In this document: in pieces, positions 1-8,468 of the stretch
Numbering within the stretch: the first letter of the stretch is position 1
How the letters are laid out: the number at the start of each line of letters is the position of its first letter
NCBI GenBank assembly: GCA_020060485.1
Contig: JAGVAB010000125.1
Location: 1 to 27,977 of the forward strand
Reading direction: 5' to 3'
Length of the DNA: 27,977 bases
From: Anaerolineales bacterium
GTDB lineage: Bacteria > Chloroflexota > Anaerolineae > Anaerolineales > Anaerolineaceae
The notes under the pieces: model-generated
Told to the model about the DNA's origin: nothing
Database searches by the model: none
What the model saw: the letters and a program-made list of their open reading frames with translations, nothing else
Position numbers and translations under genes: made by a program

Positions 1-2748
1 ATCCTCAAACCCGCTCCCGAAAATGTGCAGGAACTGTATCTGGGGTCTTTGATGGCCCTGGGGATTGACCCGCACAAGCACGACATCCGTTTTGTGGAAG
101 ACAACTGGAATTCGCCTGCCCTGGGCGCCTGGGGCCTGGGTTGGGAAGTGTGGCTGGACGGCCAGGAAATCACCCAGTTCACCTACTTTCAGCAGGCCGG
201 CGGCCAGATGGTTGATCCGGTGGCGGCTGAGCTGACTTACGGTCTCGAGCGCATCGCCATGCCCCTGCAGCGCGTGCGCCATTTTCGCAAGCTGCAGTGG
301 AGCCCGGAGCGCACCTATGGCGATGTGAATTATCAGGCTGAATATGAACATAGCAAGTATTATTTCGAGGTGGCCGGAGTGGAGCGTGTGCGCCAGATGT
401 ACGAGCTGTTCGCACAAGAAGCCGGGCAATGTCTTTCCGAAGGTTTGGTACTGCCGGCCCACGATTATGTACTCAAATGCTCGCATACCTTCAATATTCT
501 GGATACGCGCGGCGCTGTGGGTGTGACCGAACGCCAGGCCATGTTCTCGCAGATGCGCGACCTGGCCACGAAAGTTGCCAGGTCCTTTGTGGAGCAGCGC
601 CAGGAACTGGGCTTCCCCTGGGTGGTGCAAGCTGTCGAAGACACAGCAGTCGAAGCGCCGGAGACCATTGAAACACCCGATGCCCCGGCGGAATTCCTGC
701 TGGAGATCGGCACTGAAGAATTGCCCGCCGCCGATCTGGAATCTGCCCTGGCACAATTGGGCGAGATGGTGCCCGCCTTGCTGGACGAGCTGCGCTTGTT
801 GCACGGCCAGGTGCGCGTGCAAGGCACGCCGCGCCGCCTGGTGGTTTCGGTGGCTGATGTTTCTCCCCAACAGCCCGACCAGACGACTGTGGTCAAGGGG
901 CCGCCTGCCAGCCGGGCATTTGATGTCGATGGCAAACCTACCCCGGCTGCCGCAGGTTTTGCGCGTGGCAAGGGAATTGACGTGGCCGATTTGCAGGTGC
1001 GCGAGATCGATGGCGGTGAGTATGTGGTTGCCCTGGTCAGCGAGCAAGGCCGTTCTGCGCCGCAGGTGCTCAGCGAGCGCCTGACCACCCTGGTCAAGGG
1101 CATCCATTTTGACAAGAACATGCGCTGGAACGCCTCCAACGAAGGCTTTTCGCGGCCGGTGCGCTGGTTATTGGCCCTGTTTGGCGGGCAGGTGGTGCCA
1201 TTTGAATATGCCGGGATGTGCTCCGGGCGCGTGACGCGCGGTCTGCGTTTCCAGGAACAAAGCGAGTTTTCAGTGGCTGGCCCGGCAGAGTACTACACCG
1301 TCTTGCAGGCTCAGGGTATCATCCTCGATCCGGTGGAGCGCAAGGCAGCCATCGCTGCCCAGGTGCAAAAGCTGATGGCCGAGGTGAATGCCAGCCAGGA
1401 GCTGGACGAAGGCTTGCTGGATGAGGTCAATATGCTGGTGGAAGCGCCCACTGCCCTGCGCGGTACGTTTGAGGAAAAACATCTTGAACTGCCGCCAGAA
1501 GTGCTGATCTCGGTGATGAAGAAGCACCAGCGTTATTTCCCGGTCAAGGATGCCAGCGGCAAACTGATGCCATATTTCGTCACTGTGCGCAATGGCGGCG
1601 ATCAGTATCTGGAAACCGTGGCCGATGGCAACGAGCAGGTGGTGCGGGCGCGCTTTGCGGACGCGGCTTTCTTCATTGCCGAAGACTTGCAGCAGAACAA
1701 ATCGCTGGAAGACCTGCTGCCCCGCCTGGATACGCTCATCTTCCAGTACAAACTGGGTTCCATGCTCGACAAGAGCAAACGCATTGAAGACGTGGTGGCA
1801 GATCTGCTGGCGCAGTTTGCGGTAAGCCCTGAAGAAAAAACGGCGGCGCTGCGGGCGGCCCATCTGTGCAAGGCCGATCTGGTCTCGCACATGGTGGTCG
1901 AGATGACCTCGCTGCAGGGCGTGATGGGCCGCCATTACGCCGGTCTGCTGGGTGAAGACAAGGCCGTGGGCCAGGCCATCTTTGAGCATTATTTACCGCG
2001 CACATCTGGTGATGCCTGCCCGCAGTCGAAGGCTGGCTTGTTGATCAGTCTGGCTGACCGCCTGGACACCCTGGCAGGTTTGTTTGCAGCCGGTTTGGCG
2101 CCAACCGGAACCAAAGACCCCTTTGCCCAGCGCCGCGCCGCTCTGGGACTGGTGCAGAACCTGGTGGAAAAGGATCTCGACTTTGATCTGCGCCAGGGGC
2201 TGGCTTTGGCAGCCAGCAAATTGCCGCTGGAAGCTTCGCCAGAAAGCCTGGCAGCCTGCCTCGACTTCATTGTCGGCCGCCAGCGCAACGACCTCATCGA
2301 ACGCGGTTTTCGGTATGACGTCGTGGACGCGGTGCTGGCCGCCCAGCGTCACAACCCGGCCGGTGCGATGCGCGCCGTGCAGCAGCTTGCTGCCTGGGTA
2401 GAACGCCAGGACTGGTCTGCCACCATCCTGCCGGCGTACTCGCGCTGTGTGCGCATCACCCGCGATCAAACGGAACAATTTGCCATTGCCCCGGACAGCT
2501 TTACGGATGATGCCGAGCGGGCGTTATACACCGCCTTGCAAGCAGCACAGTCCGGTAGACAGTCTGGATCGGTGGACGATGCCCTGAATGCTTTCCTGCC
2601 GCTGGTGCCGGTGATCAATGCCTTCTTCGAAGCCGTGCTGGTGATGGATGAAAATGCAGCCGTGCGCGCCAATCGTCTGGGTTTGTTGCAACAGGTGGCG
2701 GGGATGCTGGAGGGCACTGCGGATTTGTCTTATCTGGAAGGGTTCTAA
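1..2748 (+). CDS. glyQS: Fused glycyl-tRNA synthetase alpha-beta (5' partial)
   Basis: Charges tRNA-Gly with glycine in the cytoplasm. The reading frame is open from base 1 and the opening residues (ILKPAPENVQELYLGS) are already inside the alpha subunit, so the true start lies upstream. The alpha (GlyQ) catalytic part runs to about base 640 and contains the class II stretch GAWGLGWEVWLDG and EITQFTYFQQ. A Pro/Glu/Thr-rich linker (about 650-700) then joins it to the beta (GlyS) part, which begins EFLLEIGTEELPA and ends with a DALR-type anticodon-binding helical domain. In most bacteria the two subunits are separate genes; a single fused chain is known from chlamydiae and some other lineages. 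It is the only plus-strand gene supported here and ends at a bidirectional-looking hairpin. Confidence 0.97.
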   Translation: MLKPAPENVQELYLGSLMALGIDPHKHDIRFVEDNWNSPALGAWGLGWEVWLDGQEITQFTYFQQAGGQMVDPVAAELTYGLERIAMPLQRVRHFRKLQWSPERTYGDVNYQAEYEHSKYYFEVAGVERVRQMYELFAQEAGQCLSEGLVLPAHDYVLKCSHTFNILDTRGAVGVTERQAMFSQMRDLATKVARSFVEQRQELGFPWVVQAVEDTAVEAPETIETPDAPAEFLLEIGTEELPAADLESALAQLGEMVPALLDELRLLHGQVRVQGTPRRLVVSVADVSPQQPDQTTVVKGPPASRAFDVDGKPTPAAAGFARGKGIDVADLQVREIDGGEYVVALVSEQGRSAPQVLSERLTTLVKGIHFDKNMRWNASNEGFSRPVRWLLALFGGQVVPFEYAGMCSGRVTRGLRFQEQSEFSVAGPAEYYTVLQAQGIILDPVERKAAIAAQVQKLMAEVNASQELDEGLLDEVNMLVEAPTALRGTFEEKHLELPPEVLISVMKKHQRYFPVKDASGKLMPYFVTVRNGGDQYLETVADGNEQVVRARFADAAFFIAEDLQQNKSLEDLLPRLDTLIFQYKLGSMLDKSKRIEDVVADLLAQFAVSPEEKTAALRAAHLCKADLVSHMVVEMTSLQGVMGRHYAGLLGEDKAVGQAIFEHYLPRTSGDACPQSKAGLLISLADRLDTLAGLFAAGLAPTGTKDPFAQRRAALGLVQNLVEKDLDFDLRQGLALAASKLPLEASPESLAACLDFIVGRQRNDLIERGFRYDVVDAVLAAQRHNPAGAMRAVQQLAAWVERQDWSATILPAYSRCVRITRDQTEQFAIAPDSFTDDAERALYTALQAAQSGRQSGSVDDALNAFLPLVPVINAFFEAVLVMDENAAVRANRLGLLQQVAGMLEGTADLSYLEGF

Positions 2749-2813
2749 ATTCAATTTATAAAGTAGAATGTACAATTTATAAATGCAGAAGTTGGTTGAT
2801 CTGTGATAAATTT

Positions 2814-2836
2814 CTCCCCGCGTGTTTAGCGGGGAG
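2814..2836 (+). terminator. Hairpin terminator after glyQS
   Basis: An 8-bp perfect stem (CTCCCCGC / GCGGGGAG) with a 7-base loop lies 66 bases after the glyQS stop and is followed by TTGTTT. It sits between two converging genes, so it could serve both. The same stem sequence recurs at 4641-4670. Confidence 0.7.
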
Positions 2837-2849
2837 TTGTTTAAAAGGA

Positions 2850-3210
2850 TTATAATCCTGCGTTCTTTTTTGTGGTTTTAATGATGGAGGTCAGCAGCTT
2901 AATGAGTTCTGTGCAATCTGCATTGATGCTTTCGAACTGGTTTTCTCCAATGTAATCTGTTTCTTTGAGAAGCTCCAACCAATAACTTGTTTCAAAAGCT
3001 TCTTTGAGCGAGATGTTGAGTTTGGCGATGAACTCTTTTTTTGCTTATCGCGTGAAAGGCCTCGGTCACGTTTGCGCCAATGCTGGTGCCGCAGCGCAAC
3101 AGTTGCTTTGACATCACATATTCCTGTTTACTGTCGCACAAGAACTTGTACAAATTTACAATGCGTATCGCAAACACCTTGCTTTTCGTACTGACGATAT
3201 TGTCAGGCAT
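2850..3210 (-). pseudogene. Four-helix-bundle protein (S23 / 23S rRNA intervening-sequence family), frameshifted
   Basis: The family is a small four-helix-bundle protein first known from 23S rRNA intervening sequences; its role is unclear. From the ATG at 3210 the frame reads the family signature LSKQLLRCGTSIGANV-like (seen as MSKQLLRCGTSIGANV), then goes out of frame at a run of seven A residues (about 3036-3042 on the plus strand as T7). Removing one A restores SKKEFIAKLNISLKEAFE, and the frame then continues through WLELLKETDYIGENQFESI to a stop at 2850. The repaired length is about 119 residues, the normal family size. The break is therefore a single-base homopolymer change: a real mutation, a sequencing error, or less likely slippage-dependent expression. 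Confidence 0.85.
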
Positions 3211-3266
3211 CTAAATTCCCCCGATTATCTTGGTCTAATATTCAATTTTGAATTCTAATTTGTAAG

Positions 3267-4331
3267 TTATAAATTATTAAGATTGGTGTCCGGTTCCTTG
3301 TAGCGCTTGTAATAATGGGTGAAGTTGAGGGCGGTGATCAGGCGATTGAACCAGGGAATGCCCAGCAGCAGATGAAAGAGGGCATAAAGCGCCCAGGTGA
3401 TCCACAGGAGACCAGCGATTTGCACAACCAGGCGAGCTGTCATGGATGACGCCAGGGTGGTCATTCCAACCAGCTTGCCCAGCCAGCCCAGCAAAAGAGC
3501 GCCATATGGCAGCGTGCCCAACCACACCAGCAGGGCGATCAGCACATAGTTGGCCTCAATGGCCTGCACCGGGCACAGGTTCATGCAGCGCATACAGCTG
3601 TGACAGGAGAATGTCCAAAAAGGGCGATCCTGCGCTTTACCTGTCATGCGGATGGCCTGCGAGGGGCAATGTTTGGCGCACAATCCACAGCCAATGCAGT
3701 GATGCGAGGCATACAACAGCTTGGACAGGAAGAAACGCCCCAGGAGCAGATAGCCCAAGGACAGCGGCAGCAAGAGCAGCCCGATGGACAGCGGCAGCCA
3801 GCCTTGCAGCCGCCGTTGGCCGCCAAGTACACCCTGAAAGAAATCCAGAGCGGTTGATTGCGAACGGGCAATGATCTGTCGGCTTGTCTGTTCATCATAG
3901 CCGGAATGAATGGCCGTCCAGTTGGTGGGCATATTGATGCCCTTGATTCCGCAAATCCGGTAGTCTTTCAGGCGCAGGATGCAGGCCACCAGCCTGGCAG
4001 CTGTGCCTTCCATGCCGGGTATCAGCTTTGACCCCAGAAAACTGCCGCCGCGTGTGGCGCACACCAATGCATGTCTGCCAGACTGGCGCGGCAGACGCAA
4101 GGCAAAGCGGATCACCGGCCAGGGGGCGGTAAAGCCATGCGTGGGGAAGAAGAAAGCTGTCAGGGTTTTGCCATCCGAGTCGTCTTCTGCTGAATTGCGG
4201 GGCGGATGGCTGATGTCGTTCAGGGTGGTGGCTGCACTGCTGTCGCGGGCAGCCTGGTCAAGCCAGCAGGCCACCCGGTAAGAGTTGCCGGTGCCGGAGT
4301 AGTAGTTTATAAGAACATGAGCGTATGTCAT
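3267..4331 (-). CDS. Flavodoxin-ferredoxin fusion membrane protein (EFR1-like)
   Basis: Probable electron-transfer protein, 354 residues. The N-terminal flavodoxin-like domain carries the FMN-phosphate loop type motif YYSGTGNSYRVA near residues 11-22. Two 4Fe-4S ferredoxin motifs follow: CxxCxxCxxxC at about residues 212-222 (CIGCGLCAKHCP) and at about 243-253 (CHSCMRCMNLCP). Hydrophobic segments lie near residues 180-200, just before the clusters, and at about 263-285 and 300-325 after them, so the protein is likely anchored in the membrane. I chose the ATG at 4331 because GAGG lies five bases upstream; a GTG two codons earlier is also open. The electron donor and acceptor cannot be told from the sequence. 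Confidence 0.85.
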   Translation of the reverse strand: MTYAHVLINYYSGTGNSYRVACWLDQAARDSSAATTLNDISHPPRNSAEDDSDGKTLTAFFFPTHGFTAPWPVIRFALRLPRQSGRHALVCATRGGSFLGSKLIPGMEGTAARLVACILRLKDYRICGIKGINMPTNWTAIHSGYDEQTSRQIIARSQSTALDFFQGVLGGQRRLQGWLPLSIGLLLLPLSLGYLLLGRFFLSKLLYASHHCIGCGLCAKHCPSQAIRMTGKAQDRPFWTFSCHSCMRCMNLCPVQAIEANYVLIALLVWLGTLPYGALLLGWLGKLVGMTTLASSMTARLVVQIAGLLWITWALYALFHLLLGIPWFNRLITALNFTHYYKRYKEPDTNLNNL

Positions 4332-4337
4332 TTGCAC

Positions 4338-4751
4338 CTCAACTTTTGACTGCCGGAAATTTCTGGTGAAATGGGATAATGCAAATTTTATCTAGCCAGC
4401 TGATACTTTAAGTGTCGTTGCGAAACGGGGCGGAATTGGTCATCCTTTTCAGGTTATTTTAAGACAATAGCCCCATTGAAGCAATCGCCTCTCTGTTTTG
4501 GATGCTCCGCGGCCACAACCCGAAAAAAGCTCTCGGGTTTCGCGATGACAGCTCCCGTTTAAATTTTGATAAAGAACAAAGTTAACTGTAAGGTGGTTAG
4601 AATTTTTATGATGATGATGAGATATGTTTCATTCAAAAGATTTCTCCCCGCCGATTAATGCGGGGAGAAAGAAGTTTATTTATCCTTTTTGTTTAAGAAA
4701 ATCGTTTTCATTACTATTTTGTGGATTTAGCAATTAGGAATTCTGAGTTGC
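4338..4751. other. Intergenic stretch with two hairpins
   Basis: No convincing gene. It holds a 7-bp stem-loop at 4517-4539 (AACCCGA / TCGGGTT, 9-base loop) and the strong terminator-like hairpin at 4641-4670. The remainder is AT-rich with no clear promoter that I could pick out. Confidence 0.6.
4641..4670 (-). terminator. Strong hairpin after the propeller lipoprotein gene
   Basis: An 11-bp perfect stem (TTTCTCCCCGC / GCGGGGAGAAA) with an 8-base loop, followed on the minus strand by TCTTTT. It lies about 80 bases after the stop at 4752. Its core stem is the same as that of the glyQS terminator, with a different loop. Confidence 0.65.
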
Positions 4752-6194
4752 TTAATCCACCGGCTCCAGCCAGTAGTTTTTGGAATCACCCTCGGCAGTC
4801 CAGCCGATCTTGCCGGTGCTGTAGCCCTGCACCTTCCACCATACCCAGCCATTGGCGCACACCGGGCCTTCCAGGATCTTCATCATTGTGCCGGGCTGGA
4901 AGAGGGTCAGGATGGTTGCAGCGGAATTTGGCTCGCTGCGAATGCGCTGATTCTCGTAGGGGAACATGGCCACCCGGGCGCGGTCGCCAACGTGCAGACG
5001 GGTGGGCGGTGCGCCGGTGCATGCCTCATAGACCGAAAGGGTCAGGGTGGGCGGCAGGGTCAGGGTGGGCATATTGCTGCCGGTGACCGCCTCGGCCACC
5101 ACCCGGTTCATGGAAGTGTCAATGCGGTAGACGGTGGCATTGGCCTGGCCAATCACCCACACCGCTCCCGCCTGGGAGAAGATCTCGTTAACATTGCCGC
5201 TGACATTAATGATGGAGAAGATCTGCCGCTGGCGGGCATCCACTTTGGCAACCGAGCCGCGGTCGAACAGTACCCAAATGGCGTCCTGGGTGGTAGCCAG
5301 GTCGATGGCCTTGCCGCTGATTCGGGAAAGGTCGATCTCGGCCAGTTTTTCACCTGTGGCGCCATCCAGCTGGATCAAGGTGGTCTCCAGCAAGGAGTTG
5401 ATCAGCCACAAGCCCTCCTGATTGGTGGCGATGCGCAAACCGCCATCCCAAATCCCGAATTCGCCAATTTCCTGCAATTCATTGGTTTCGGCGTCAATGC
5501 GGTAAATGGTGCTGAACTTGCTGCCGCTGGCTACCACCCACACAGAGCCGGATTGGAAAGCAATATCCGTAACCGGCGCGCCGGTGTCGATATATTGCTC
5601 GATCTCATTGCCGTCCGGGTTGATGCGCACCACACCGCCATTGGGGTTGGTGTTATCCGGGTTGGAACTGGCTTCGCGTACACCCACCCAGACTGCCCCC
5701 TCGCCCACGGCCACCGTCAACACCTCCATCGAATTAATGGTGATGATGGTTTCTGTCTGGTTGGTCTCGGGGTCAATCCGCATGATCTGGTTCTGGGTGG
5801 TATCGGCAACCCACACCGCGTTCGGTTGGACTGCGATCTGCATGGGGCGTCCACCGACAGGAATGGTGGCCTGCACTTCCAGGCTGCGGGAATCATAGCG
5901 AATGATGTTACCGTCCATCCAGTTGGAGACCCATACCGAATTGGTTACCGGCTCCGGTGTGGATTCAGGTTGAGCGGCTTCTCTGGTGGCAGTGGGGGTC
6001 AGCGTGCTGGTGCTGGTGGCGGTTGGCATACTGGTCTCTGTCACTGCCGGAGGTATGATCATCGACGGGATCACCACAGGCAGGGCAGTGGCCTGCGCCT
6101 GGCCAAAGGACAACAACCCCTGCGGCAAGACACAAGCCGTTACCAGAACCAGGGTCAAGGAAAGGATCAAAAGCGAATTAAACTTGTGTTTCAT
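4752..6194 (-). CDS. Beta-propeller lipoprotein with C-terminal SH3-like domain
   Basis: Predicted 480-residue exported lipoprotein. The start is a lipoprotein signal (MKHKFN, hydrophobic core, then VTAC with Cys21). A Thr/Ser/Pro-rich linker follows (about residues 35-75). The bulk is a series of about seven repeats, each with an AVWV- or SVWV-type strand and a segment such as IMRIDPETN, typical of YVTN/SMP-30-like beta-propellers. The last ~90 residues (CTGAPPTRLHVGDRARV to WTAEGDSKNYWLEPVD) look like a bacterial SH3 domain with the RxEP and GxxMKILEGP pattern. The upstream TTG at 6233 is rejected because a good promoter (6243-6271) would leave almost no leader for it. Likely an extracellular binding protein; the ligand is unknown. 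Confidence 0.85.
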   Translation of the reverse strand: MKHKFNSLLILSLTLVLVTACVLPQGLLSFGQAQATALPVVIPSMIIPPAVTETSMPTATSTSTLTPTATREAAQPESTPEPVTNSVWVSNWMDGNIIRYDSRSLEVQATIPVGGRPMQIAVQPNAVWVADTTQNQIMRIDPETNQTETIITINSMEVLTVAVGEGAVWVGVREASSNPDNTNPNGGVVRINPDGNEIEQYIDTGAPVTDIAFQSGSVWVVASGSKFSTIYRIDAETNELQEIGEFGIWDGGLRIATNQEGLWLINSLLETTLIQLDGATGEKLAEIDLSRISGKAIDLATTQDAIWVLFDRGSVAKVDARQRQIFSIINVSGNVNEIFSQAGAVWVIGQANATVYRIDTSMNRVVAEAVTGSNMPTLTLPPTLTLSVYEACTGAPPTRLHVGDRARVAMFPYENQRIRSEPNSAATILTLFQPGTMMKILEGPVCANGWVWWKVQGYSTGKIGWTAEGDSKNYWLEPVD

Positions 6195-6242
6195 GGCATT
6201 TTCCCGTAAGAGGCGATCTGGAAAGCTTTTCAATTAACAATC

Positions 6243-6271
6243 AGTATAATACGTTCTTGCCCTGGATACAA
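6243..6271 (-). promoter_or_regulatory. Sigma-70-like promoter of the propeller lipoprotein
   Basis: On the minus strand TTGTAT (6266-6271), 17 bases, then TATACT (6243-6248). The predicted transcript start near 6236 gives a leader of about 40 bases to the ATG at 6194. Confidence 0.6.
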
Positions 6272-6343
6272 ATCCTGAGAGCGGCGATCCAGAGGGTTCA
6301 TATTACTGGATGTGCAAGTTTGAAGCCAGGTTGGCGGCAGAAT

Positions 6344-6841
6344 CTACTCCAGCAGTTTCTGCAAAGCGCCAAAAGAAACGACATCGTTGATGGCTTCCAC
6401 AAAGGGGATGTGGCTTGGTTCAACACTGGCCAGCGCACCGCGCAGCAGGATCGGCGTCAGGTCCACATCCTGTGCGCCGCGGCAAGTGGAGAGCACACAA
6501 TATTCGGCGCAAAACCCGGTGAGGATCACCGTGTCAACCCCTTGCTGGCGCAGTTCGTTTGCCAGGGGCGTCTGGTTGAAAGCATTGCCATAGGTTTTTT
6601 GGATGTGCAGGTCTTCGGGCAGAATGTGCAGCGATTCCGGCAGGTCGTAGCCCTTTTCGCCGGGCAGCAAATTGTCCTCTTGATCCATGTGCTGCACGCT
6701 GATCACCGGAAAACCCTTCTTGCGAAACAGCGCAATGGCGGTATTGATGTATTCGATGGCATCTTTCAGCGATTGTGAAGTTCCCGGGCTGATCTCAAAG
6801 AAAGCTTTTTGAACATCGATCACCAACAGGGCAGGTTTCAT
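6344..6841 (-). CDS. Isochorismatase-family cysteine hydrolase
   Basis: 165 residues, normal length for the family, which hydrolyses amides or related bonds (nicotinamide, isochorismate, N-carbamoyl compounds). The expected Asp-Lys-Cys triad can be placed: Asp9 in LLVIDVQ, Lys82 in HIQKTYGNAF, and Cys115 in TGFCAEYCVLST. Cys111 in the same motif is an extra cysteine. A strong ribosome site (GGAGGA) lies six bases before the ATG. It stands alone between two unrelated genes, so the substrate cannot be inferred; a nicotinamidase-like or ureidoacrylate-like activity is possible. Confidence 0.88.
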   Translation of the reverse strand: MKPALLVIDVQKAFFEISPGTSQSLKDAIEYINTAIALFRKKGFPVISVQHMDQEDNLLPGEKGYDLPESLHILPEDLHIQKTYGNAFNQTPLANELRQQGVDTVILTGFCAEYCVLSTCRGAQDVDLTPILLRGALASVEPSHIPFVEAINDVVSFGALQKLLE

Positions 6842-6919
6842 CTGTTCCTCCAGCTATTTATCATCATTCAGGGCAGGTGAATGTGCGCTGTGGGTTACCG
6901 CAGCCGGGCTCGGGCAGCC

Positions 6920-7303
6920 TCAACTGGCGTTTTCTGCGAACGTTGCCAGCCAGGCTCTTGCCTTATCCAAATCGAGAAAAAGGCGGGCCCGCAGCCCGCG
7001 ATTGATCACCACCGTCTCCCAAAATTCAGCATCCCCGACCATGCCGGGATGGCAGACAATGGCTACTCTGGCAACATGCGGCACGTTGGCAGCCAGGAAT
7101 TCTCCGTATTTGAAAGTGTCCAGCGTGCTGAGGGTATAGGCTAACTGCCGTTCATCGCACAGCACGCGCGTGCAGCCGGACGCAACCGCTGCTTCCAGCA
7201 CGGCCATGGCATAGTTTGTCGTTTGCTCCAGATTTTCGTCCCTGCCGGAGGCTGTCACGATCAGGATGTCATCTTCAACCGTTATTGTGTGTTCAATTGC
7301 CAT
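6920..7303 (-). CDS. STAS/SpoIIAA-like small protein, probably leaderless
   Basis: 127 residues, soluble, alternating beta strands and helices (ITVEDDILIVTASG, then VLEAAVASGCTRVLCDER, then VARVAIVCHPG). This layout resembles SpoIIAA/STAS-type domains found in stand-alone proteins of unknown role. There is no Shine-Dalgarno sequence before the ATG. A perfect TATAAT lies only nine bases upstream (7313-7318), so the transcript would begin at or within a few bases of the start codon. The family assignment rests on fold-like pattern and is tentative. Confidence 0.75.
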   Translation of the reverse strand: MAIEHTITVEDDILIVTASGRDENLEQTTNYAMAVLEAAVASGCTRVLCDERQLAYTLSTLDTFKYGEFLAANVPHVARVAIVCHPGMVGDAEFWETVVINRGLRARLFLDLDKARAWLATFAENAS

Positions 7304-7312
7304 AGTGAAACC

Positions 7313-7318
7313 ATTATA
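7313..7318 (-). promoter_or_regulatory. -10 element close to the start of the STAS-like gene
   Basis: A perfect TATAAT on the minus strand, nine bases before the ATG at 7303. The best -35 candidate, ATGACC at 19 bases, is weak. If used, the mRNA is leaderless or nearly so. Confidence 0.45.
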
Positions 7319-7396
7319 GCGTAAGAAAGGGCTGTATGGTCATGATTCCTGCATTTATCCTATTTTGATTCCAGCTGCAGAAGACGTCTATCGGAA

Positions 7397-7765
7397 TTAT
7401 TTCTTCCTTTTATTCGCCGCCTTGCCCAGGTTTTCCTGGACGCGGAACGCGGTGATCCTGCGGATCAGGTCAAAAGGCAGCGGCTGATCCAGCGGGAACT
7501 GCACCGCACCCTTGGAACCGGCGTAACCCGCCAGCTCGCTGCGGAAGTTTTCCAGCCCGGAGGGAGCGGGGTAAAAGCCGATGTGGGTTTTATAGGCCGC
7601 AAAGTGTACCAGGTTGCCCTGCAGGACGAAAGTGGGAATGCCATACTTGATGGCTTCCTGCGCCTCGGGCGCCGTCTCGCGGATGACACTGCGCAGCTCT
7701 TGCAGGACGGCCTGCACATCTTCGGGAAAAGCAGAGATGTATTCGTCAATTGTGGTTGGGGGCAT
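7397..7765 (-). CDS. DUF1801 / YdhG-like protein
   Basis: 122 residues from the ATG at 7765, which has AAGGAA six bases upstream; the longer open frame to 7834 is not needed. The sequence follows the DUF1801 pattern: TIDEYISAFPEDVQAVLQELRSVIRETAPEAQE, then IKYGIPTFVLQGNLVHFAAYKTHIGFYPAP, then a basic tail (GKAANKRKK). Members include the iron-chaperone-like YdhG group, but the biochemical role is not well fixed. It is the last gene of a three-gene cluster, 46 bases after the DUF4332 gene. Confidence 0.85.
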   Translation of the reverse strand: MPPTTIDEYISAFPEDVQAVLQELRSVIRETAPEAQEAIKYGIPTFVLQGNLVHFAAYKTHIGFYPAPSGLENFRSELAGYAGSKGAVQFPLDQPLPFDLIRRITAFRVQENLGKAANKRKK

Positions 7766-7811
7766 AAGAAGTTCCTTATAAAGAGAAAAGCCAATTTGTT
7801 CATGAGAGCTT

Positions 7812-8468
7812 TCAATTTTCCAAGCCGGCCACATACCCGGCTGATTGTACCCAGCGCTTCACGTCGCGCAAACCGATATTGCCCTTGAAGAAGCGGCCGT
7901 CAGCATTGATCTGGCGCAGGGTCTCGCACAGTTTGTCTGCATCTGCGGCAGCCAGATCCTCGGCGCTCTCGATGCCCGTCTTGCGCAGCATGCGCGCCGC
8001 AGTGGGGTTGGTCCACTGTACGCGCGTCAGGCCGGCCAGTTTCACAAGCTCCGCGAGCACAGCCTGATCCACCTCCGCCGTTTGCGCAAGGTGGTTCGCA
8101 TCTGTTTCATACAGCTCGGCGGTGGTGCGGATGCTGTGACCAGCCAGTTTGACGATCTCCTCCGCCGGCAGCCAGTCGAAGTCAACCAGCTTAAACGGCT
8201 GGGGAAAATAGCTTTCCACTTCGCGCCGCAGCAGGACCAGGTATTGCTGGTCGATGCCAGTGCGGTTGGCCAGGGCTTGCAGGCGTTTGGCGTTCTTCAG
8301 TTCGCTGCGCAGACCAGCCAAAGTGAGGATGCCCTGTTGTTCCAGGGCGGCAAATTTCACTTCAATGTCATCCAGCAGGCATGCGCGGCTGGGCACCAGG
8401 TCGGTTTCCGTAATGCGTTGGCGCAAATCGGCCAGGCTGAGCTTCTCATCGTCAATATGGTATCTCAT
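7812..8468 (-). CDS. DUF4332 helix-hairpin-helix protein
   Basis: 218 residues, no signal or membrane segment. Several Leu/Ala-rich helix-hairpin-helix-like units are visible (GILTLAGLRS, GIDQQYLVLLRREVE, AGHSIRTTAELYE, LAGLTRVQWTNPTAARMLRKTGIESAEDLAAADADKL), which is the layout of DUF4332 proteins that resemble the HhH repeats of DNA-repair and polymerase proteins. DNA binding is therefore possible but not shown. Its ATG overlaps the stop of the upstream NTF2-like gene by four bases (ATGA), so the two are translationally coupled. Confidence 0.8.
   Translation of the reverse strand: MRYHIDDEKLSLADLRQRITETDLVPSRACLLDDIEVKFAALEQQGILTLAGLRSELKNAKRLQALANRTGIDQQYLVLLRREVESYFPQPFKLVDFDWLPAEEIVKLAGHSIRTTAELYETDANHLAQTAEVDQAVLAELVKLAGLTRVQWTNPTAARMLRKTGIESAEDLAAADADKLCETLRQINADGRFFKGNIGLRDVKRWVQSAGYVAGLEN

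Noticed and set aside
4992..6209. Long plus-strand open frame of 405 codons
   Set aside because: It lies wholly inside and opposite the beta-propeller lipoprotein gene, has no domain of its own, and is rich in Gly/His/Asp runs as expected of an antisense shadow of repeated AVWV strands.
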